From contig JAPLSS010000446.1 of the NCBI GenBank assembly GCA_026398515.1, positions 1 to 40,230 of the forward strand: 40,230 bases of DNA, written 5' to 3'. A model generated the notes under the pieces. The model ran no database searches and was not told where the DNA came from. It saw only the letters and a list, made by a program, of their open reading frames with translations. The position numbers were made by a program, and so were the translations under genes. Source of the stretch: Candidatus Sumerlaeota bacterium (lineage in GTDB: Bacteria > Sumerlaeota > Sumerlaeia > JAPLSS01). This document shows, in pieces, positions 35,415 through 40,230 of the stretch. Numbering within the stretch: position 1 is the stretch's first letter; each line of letters opens with the position of its first letter.

Positions 35415-38216
35415 ATGAGCGCTCGCTGCGTTCTTCTTCGTCTCGGCGTGTTTATGATCTCCGCTTTGTCATTCGCTATCTCTGGTCATGGCGCCGGAAC
35501 GGTGAATCTCGCGCAGAACGGCTCCTTTGAAGAAGGAGCGGACCCGCAAGGCGCGCCCATCGGTTGGGAAACCTCGGGACGGCGGGAGATCGCGCAGTCG
35601 CTCACCCTGGACGCCGGCCACGACGGAGGCAAGTCGGCGCGGCTGGTATGCACGAAATTCGTGGGTGGCACGCCGGACAGCCATGCCATGATCTGCCAGG
35701 TCGGCAAGATCGCAATTGCGCGAGGACAATGGTACCGGCTGACTTTCTGGACAAGGGGCGTGGGCATCGCGCGGTCGGTATGTCAGGCTGCGCTGTCCAA
35801 AACCAAGCCCTGGGGACCGTCCGGCATCGAGTGCAACTTCCCCATCGGCCCCGCATGGCGGCGCGTCGAACGGGTGTTCCAGGCGGCGGATGACGTGCCC
35901 GCCGAATACAGCCGCCTTCAATTCTGGTTTGGGAGCACGGGCACGCTGTGGCTGGACGACGTAGTTCTCGAACCTATCGAGATGCGCGTTGAGTATCATC
36001 CCGCCCTCTCCACGAGCGGCATTCGAAACCTGATCCCCAACAGCAGCTTCGAGTGTGGCGAAGCCGGATGGGGCAGTTACACGCCCAACTTGGACACATG
36101 GTCGGGCAATCTATATGAGCAACTCGGCGAGGTGGATGACACAACCGCGGCGCGCGGCCAACATAGTCTGCGCATCACCCTCTCCAAGGACCGCGCGCCC
36201 GTCTATTGCTGGGATTACTTCGACCCGATTCGCCAACCCATTCACACGATCCTGGCGGCGTCGGCGGGCTGGGCGCCGATGCAGCCGGGGAAGCGGTACA
36301 CGTTGTCGTGCTTTCTCAAGGCCGACCAGCCCGGCGTGCCGGCGCTGTTGCTGGCGCACGAAAGTACGGGGCGCAACCAGCAACAACGCGTCCAGGTGGG
36401 GACTGACTGGGAGCGCTTCTCCATGACCTTCACGCCCCCTGGGGAATTCGCCTGGTGCGCCATGGGAATCGATCTCTCGAAATCGAGCCTCACGAGCGCG
36501 GCTCTCTGGATCGATGCGGTGCAACTGGAAGTTGCCGACAGCGCGTCGGACTACGCGCCGCGCTCCGAGGTGGAGAGTTTCATTTCCACACCCGCCGTTG
36601 GAAACTTATTCACGGATCCCGCCAAGGGCCTCGCGGTCAACTTGTTTCTCTCGAATGACTCGCCGACGGTTCGCAACGTGCGTGGGAAGATAGTTGTCAC
36701 GGACTACCTCGACCAGGAAGTCGCGTCGCGCGATATCCAACAGGACGTGGCCGCCGGCGCATCCGCGCAGATTCGGATCTCCGACCTGGCAAGCGGGAAA
36801 CGAGGCTTCTTCCGCGTCCGCTGGGGACCCGCGGATCGTGAGGCGCCCGTCCCGCCTACGCTTCGTTGCGCGGTCATTGACCCGTATCCGCACGCCGACT
36901 CGCCGTTCGGCATGAATCACGCGTACCCCTGGGGGTTCCTGCTTCAGATCTCCAAGAGCGCCGGCCTGACGTGGATGCGCGATTGGTCGGTCAAGTGGCT
37001 CACTGTCGAGCCGCGACAAGGCGAATTCGATTTCGCCAGGACCGACCCACAGATTGATCGCGTCCTGACGGAAAATCTGAACGCGCTTTTGTTGCTCCCC
37101 TTCCCGTCTACTCCCTGGTGCAGCTCAGCGGATAAGGACGCGGTTCGAAAAGAGGCGGGCGGCGACAAATACCAGGAACAACAATGCACAATCGCGTGCC
37201 CGGCGAAGGACCCATCGTTGTTCAAGAACTATATTGCACGGACCGTGGAGCATTACCGAGATCGGATTGGTTACTATGAGATTCTGAATGAGCCGCTATA
37301 TACTACATACGCTTTGCCCCAGCGATTCGGCTACGGGATGAAAGATTATCTCCGAATCCTGCAGGACGCCTATGAGACTATCAAGGCAGGCCAACCCGGC
37401 GCCACCGTCATCGGCGGCATCGGCGCGTGGGCCGGCGAGCACTGGGTCCGGCAATTCATCGAAGACGGCGGACTCCGCTCGTGCGACGCGATGGACATCC
37501 ACCTCTACCCGTCGACCATCCCGCCGGAATCATACGAGGAGGAGCTCGCCCAATGCCGCGAGTCGATGCAGTCGCGCGGCGAGGCGAAGCCCATTTGGCT
37601 GACCGAGTTCGGCTGCTACGGCGACGACGATCCGTGGAAAACGCCCGGGGGGATCGGCGATTCAGCCATGAGCAGCGCCAACTGGCCCTCGGAGCGGGAC
37701 GCCTCGGAGGCCCTGGTCAAGACGGCGGCCGTCTTCCTGACCCACGGCGTCAGCAAGATGTTCTTCCACGCCGGAACGTGCGGCCCGATTAATGGAGACG
37801 ACGGCGGCGGCATTTTCTTCGAATACGGCGGCACGCCGCGAAAGATGTACGCCGCGTTGAGCGCGCTCGCCAACCTGCTGGGCCCCGCCCCTCGGTCCTT
37901 GCCTCTTTCGCGTCTCAACAGCCGGCTTCGCGCCTATGCGTTCGACACGGGCCAAGGCGCGGCAGCGATCGTCTGGTCCGCGACAGAAGATGCCGTTCGA
38001 CTGCAATCGGCGCCCGAGGGCGTCGTCGCGCGCGATATGATGGGCAATGCAGTTCCCCCGGACGAATTGGCCGTCGGCTCGACGCCGTTTTACCTGCTCG
38101 CCTCGAATCCCGAGGTTCTGAAATCAGCGCTCCAAGACACGGATCCCTCCCATCGCCTTTCTCGTATGGCTGGCTTGCCAGACGTTCATCGTCACTCAGA
38201 GGAGAATGGGCCATGA
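35415..38216 (+). CDS. Secreted clan GH-A glycoside hydrolase (GH39-like) with N-terminal CBM-like modules
   Basis: ATG 35415, signal peptide MSARCVLLRLGVFMISALSFAISGHGAG; two NGSFEEG/NSSFECG CBM openings; acid/base YEILNEPLY and nucleophile PIWLTEFGCYGDDD. Confidence 0.82.
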   Translation: MSARCVLLRLGVFMISALSFAISGHGAGTVNLAQNGSFEEGADPQGAPIGWETSGRREIAQSLTLDAGHDGGKSARLVCTKFVGGTPDSHAMICQVGKIAIARGQWYRLTFWTRGVGIARSVCQAALSKTKPWGPSGIECNFPIGPAWRRVERVFQAADDVPAEYSRLQFWFGSTGTLWLDDVVLEPIEMRVEYHPALSTSGIRNLIPNSSFECGEAGWGSYTPNLDTWSGNLYEQLGEVDDTTAARGQHSLRITLSKDRAPVYCWDYFDPIRQPIHTILAASAGWAPMQPGKRYTLSCFLKADQPGVPALLLAHESTGRNQQQRVQVGTDWERFSMTFTPPGEFAWCAMGIDLSKSSLTSAALWIDAVQLEVADSASDYAPRSEVESFISTPAVGNLFTDPAKGLAVNLFLSNDSPTVRNVRGKIVVTDYLDQEVASRDIQQDVAAGASAQIRISDLASGKRGFFRVRWGPADREAPVPPTLRCAVIDPYPHADSPFGMNHAYPWGFLLQISKSAGLTWMRDWSVKWLTVEPRQGEFDFARTDPQIDRVLTENLNALLLLPFPSTPWCSSADKDAVRKEAGGDKYQEQQCTIACPAKDPSLFKNYIARTVEHYRDRIGYYEILNEPLYTTYALPQRFGYGMKDYLRILQDAYETIKAGQPGATVIGGIGAWAGEHWVRQFIEDGGLRSCDAMDIHLYPSTIPPESYEEELAQCRESMQSRGEAKPIWLTEFGCYGDDDPWKTPGGIGDSAMSSANWPSERDASEALVKTAAVFLTHGVSKMFFHAGTCGPINGDDGGGIFFEYGGTPRKMYAALSALANLLGPAPRSLPLSRLNSRLRAYAFDTGQGAAAIVWSATEDAVRLQSAPEGVVARDMMGNAVPPDELAVGSTPFYLLASNPEVLKSALQDTDPSHRLSRMAGLPDVHRHSEENGP

Positions 38217-39700
38217 TGCCGAGCCTCACTCGCAGAGAATTCCTGAAAGGTGCGGCGCTGCAAGGCGCGTTGCTCGCCGGCGCCGGGATCGTGTCAGCGC
38301 GGGCGGACAGGCCCGACGGTTCGCCGCCGGACTATGACTGCATCATTGTCGGCGCGGGGACGGCCGGCCTGGCGGCGGCGCTCCGATTGCGGCAGGCGGG
38401 ATGGACGCGGCTGCTGGTTGTTGAGAAGCAACCCGGCGCCGGCGGCATTTGCTGGACGAAGACTGAGCATGGCTTTCGCTTCCCCATGGGCACGACGTAC
38501 ATCGCCAAGCCGTGGAAAGGTTCGGCGGTCAAGGCCATCTATGAATCGTTGCCGGAGAAATGGTATCGGCCATTTCCCGAACCCGAGGACAGCTTGTTCC
38601 ACGACGGCAAGATCCTCGTCGACGCCACGGTCTTTCATGATTGGGAGAAGATTCCCGGAATCACCGCCGCCCAGACCGCGGATTGCGCGGCCCTGGCCGC
38701 GTGGTTTCAAAAAGCCTACAAGAAGTGCGAATGGCCTCTCTGGAGCAATCGCGGCGGCCCCCTGGCGGAATGGGAGGCCAAGACCATCCGGGAGTTGATT
38801 CATTCGATTCGCCCGCAATGCGACCCATGGGTGATGGGGTGTCTCGACAGCTTCACGCGAGGCGTGTTCAACGGGAACGTGGACGAAATCGGCGCCTTGC
38901 AGGGCATCGATATGATCGGCGACGAATGCGACAACAAGGGCGAGAACATCACCGGCGCGAGCACGTTCGTCGTGGCCGACCTGGTGGACACGCTGGTCCG
39001 CGAAATCGGCGCGGAGCATTTCTCCTTCGAGACGGAAGCCACCGCCGTCGAACGCGTGGGGAGCCGGGTAAACGTGACGCTCGCCTCCCAGGGCCGGCAG
39101 AGCGTCCAATCCTGCTCGTATTGCGTGGTGGCCGCCGGGGCGGTCGCGGCCCGCGCGCTCGTCGCCGATCTCCCCCCCAACGCGCGGAAGGCGCTGGAGA
39201 GCATTCGCTATGGACGCTACGCCGTCGTCAACCTGGTGATGAAAGACCACACCGTGCCGATCCACGCCTTCGATTGCACGCTGGGAGACAACATCATCGA
39301 CGACATCTATGATTTCACATTCGTCCAGAAGGAAGCCCAAGGCATTCCGCTCGACCAGCCGCCGGGGATCTACGGCTGTTACATCGCCGCGCGCAACCCG
39401 GATGATCTGACGCCGCTACAACCCCGCGACGACCTGGTGAAGATGTGTCTGGCGCAGATCGACCTGATATTCGGCAAGGGAACGTCCGATGGGGTGACGT
39501 CGACGCACGTGGCGCAATACGAGCGCGGGATGCCGGTATTCTATCCCGGGCTGACCTGGGAGCAGGAGTCCAACCTGATGCCAATGATTCAGGAACGGAT
39601 CCTTCTCGCCAACGACTACGTGCAAGGCTCTCCGACCATCGAAGGCGCCATGGAAGCCGGGTGGCATGCCGGCGGAAAGATCGCGGAGGCAAAGGGTTGA
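38213..39700 (+). CDS. Tat-exported FAD-dependent amine oxidase/desaturase-like oxidoreductase
   Basis: ATGA overlap; Tat motif LTRREFLKGAALQGALLAGAGIVSARA; Rossmann YDCIIVGAGTAGLAAALRLRQAGWTRLLVVEKQPGAGGICWT; C-terminal GSPTIEGAMEAGWHAGGKIA. Confidence 0.88.
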   Translation: MMPSLTRREFLKGAALQGALLAGAGIVSARADRPDGSPPDYDCIIVGAGTAGLAAALRLRQAGWTRLLVVEKQPGAGGICWTKTEHGFRFPMGTTYIAKPWKGSAVKAIYESLPEKWYRPFPEPEDSLFHDGKILVDATVFHDWEKIPGITAAQTADCAALAAWFQKAYKKCEWPLWSNRGGPLAEWEAKTIRELIHSIRPQCDPWVMGCLDSFTRGVFNGNVDEIGALQGIDMIGDECDNKGENITGASTFVVADLVDTLVREIGAEHFSFETEATAVERVGSRVNVTLASQGRQSVQSCSYCVVAAGAVAARALVADLPPNARKALESIRYGRYAVVNLVMKDHTVPIHAFDCTLGDNIIDDIYDFTFVQKEAQGIPLDQPPGIYGCYIAARNPDDLTPLQPRDDLVKMCLAQIDLIFGKGTSDGVTSTHVAQYERGMPVFYPGLTWEQESNLMPMIQERILLANDYVQGSPTIEGAMEAGWHAGGKIAEAKG

Positions 39701-39822
39701 CGAGAAGCGGCGAAGTCGCCCCCCCTCGCGGCACTGTCATCCTTGACAATCTGAAGGAACCGGGATCAGGCTCAATAACTCATCAGGCTGCGACCACAAA
39801 TCGGAAAGGGGACCACCCCGAG

Positions 39823-40230
39823 ATGACTCCTATCAGGCTCAGGGCACGTTTTCTGAAGGCGGCTCTGGTCAGCGCGCTCATCGTTTCCGCGGCCGGATTC
39901 ATCGTGCCGGCGGCGAACGGGGCGGCGCGGACCGTCGACTACACGTGGCACAGTTTCTTTGATGTTCCCATTGTGGAGGACGCCTGGGCCCAGCGCGACA
40001 ACATCGGCTTCCAGAAGCTGCGCAGCAAGGCGTACCCCGTCACCATGGAGGCGACTTCGGTTGATGGGCCGCATGCGTACGCGGGCATTTCCGCCACGAG
40101 CTTTCTGTATGCTCCGGCCCGGTTGAAGATCACGGCTCGCAATCTGGACAAGGTCACGGTCGATACCATCGGCGGGGTCAACTCGCCGGCGCCAGCGGAG
40201 CAACGGGTCGGTCTGGCGCCTTACGACCTG
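39823..40230 (+). CDS. Secreted hypothetical protein, 3' end truncated by window
   Basis: Own translation from ATG 39823, no stop to window end: MTPIRLRARFLKAALVSALIVSAAGFIVPAANGAARTVDYTWHSFFDVPIVEDAWAQRDNIGFQKLRS...; missing from the supplied ORF track because it is open-ended. Confidence 0.65.
   Translation, partial: MTPIRLRARFLKAALVSALIVSAAGFIVPAANGAARTVDYTWHSFFDVPIVEDAWAQRDNIGFQKLRSKAYPVTMEATSVDGPHAYAGISATSFLYAPARLKITARNLDKVTVDTIGGVNSPAPAEQRVGLAPYDL

Noticed and set aside
1-40230. CRISPR array, rRNA genes or retron/DGR template repeats
   Set aside because: No regularly spaced direct repeats, rRNA motifs or reverse transcriptase were seen by eye; a computational scan would be needed to exclude subtle cases.

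Overview
High-GC bacterial window with three blocks. It looks PVC- or Hydrogenedentota-like, but taxonomy is not determinable here. (1) ~0.2-7.3 kb: secreted glycan-active genes (right-handed beta-helix protein, GH10 xylanase, a large LamG-domain protein, an alpha/alpha-toroid protein). (2) ~8.39-21.35 kb: a ~13 kb integrated mobile element. An identical 17-bp palindromic core (TCGGATTTCATATCCGA) marks both ends, with AGGTAGC arm-site-like repeats just inside. It carries two tyrosine recombinases, an HTH/excisionase-like protein, a PrimPol/D5-like primase-helicase, an ERCC4-type nuclease, a capsid-protease-like protein, an HExxH peptidase-like protein and a Panacea-type toxin-antitoxin-like pair. 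Two 3' halves of tRNA-Arg-like genes sit at its left end, and a decayed tyrosine recombinase lies just outside its right end. (3) ~21.8-40.2 kb: a co-directional cluster of exported proteins (PQQ-like propeller, TolB/PD40 propellers, SUMF1 lipoproteins, two tandem paralogs of an unrecognised family). It runs into a Dlt-like quartet (MBOAT, SGNH, AMP-forming acyl ligase, stand-alone ACP), followed by a GH-A glycosidase and a Tat-type flavin oxidase. The strongest novelty candidates are the Dlt-like acylation operon with its linked unknown exported proteins, and the tRNA-fragment-bordered PrimPol element. All family calls were made by eye from motifs; no database search was run.
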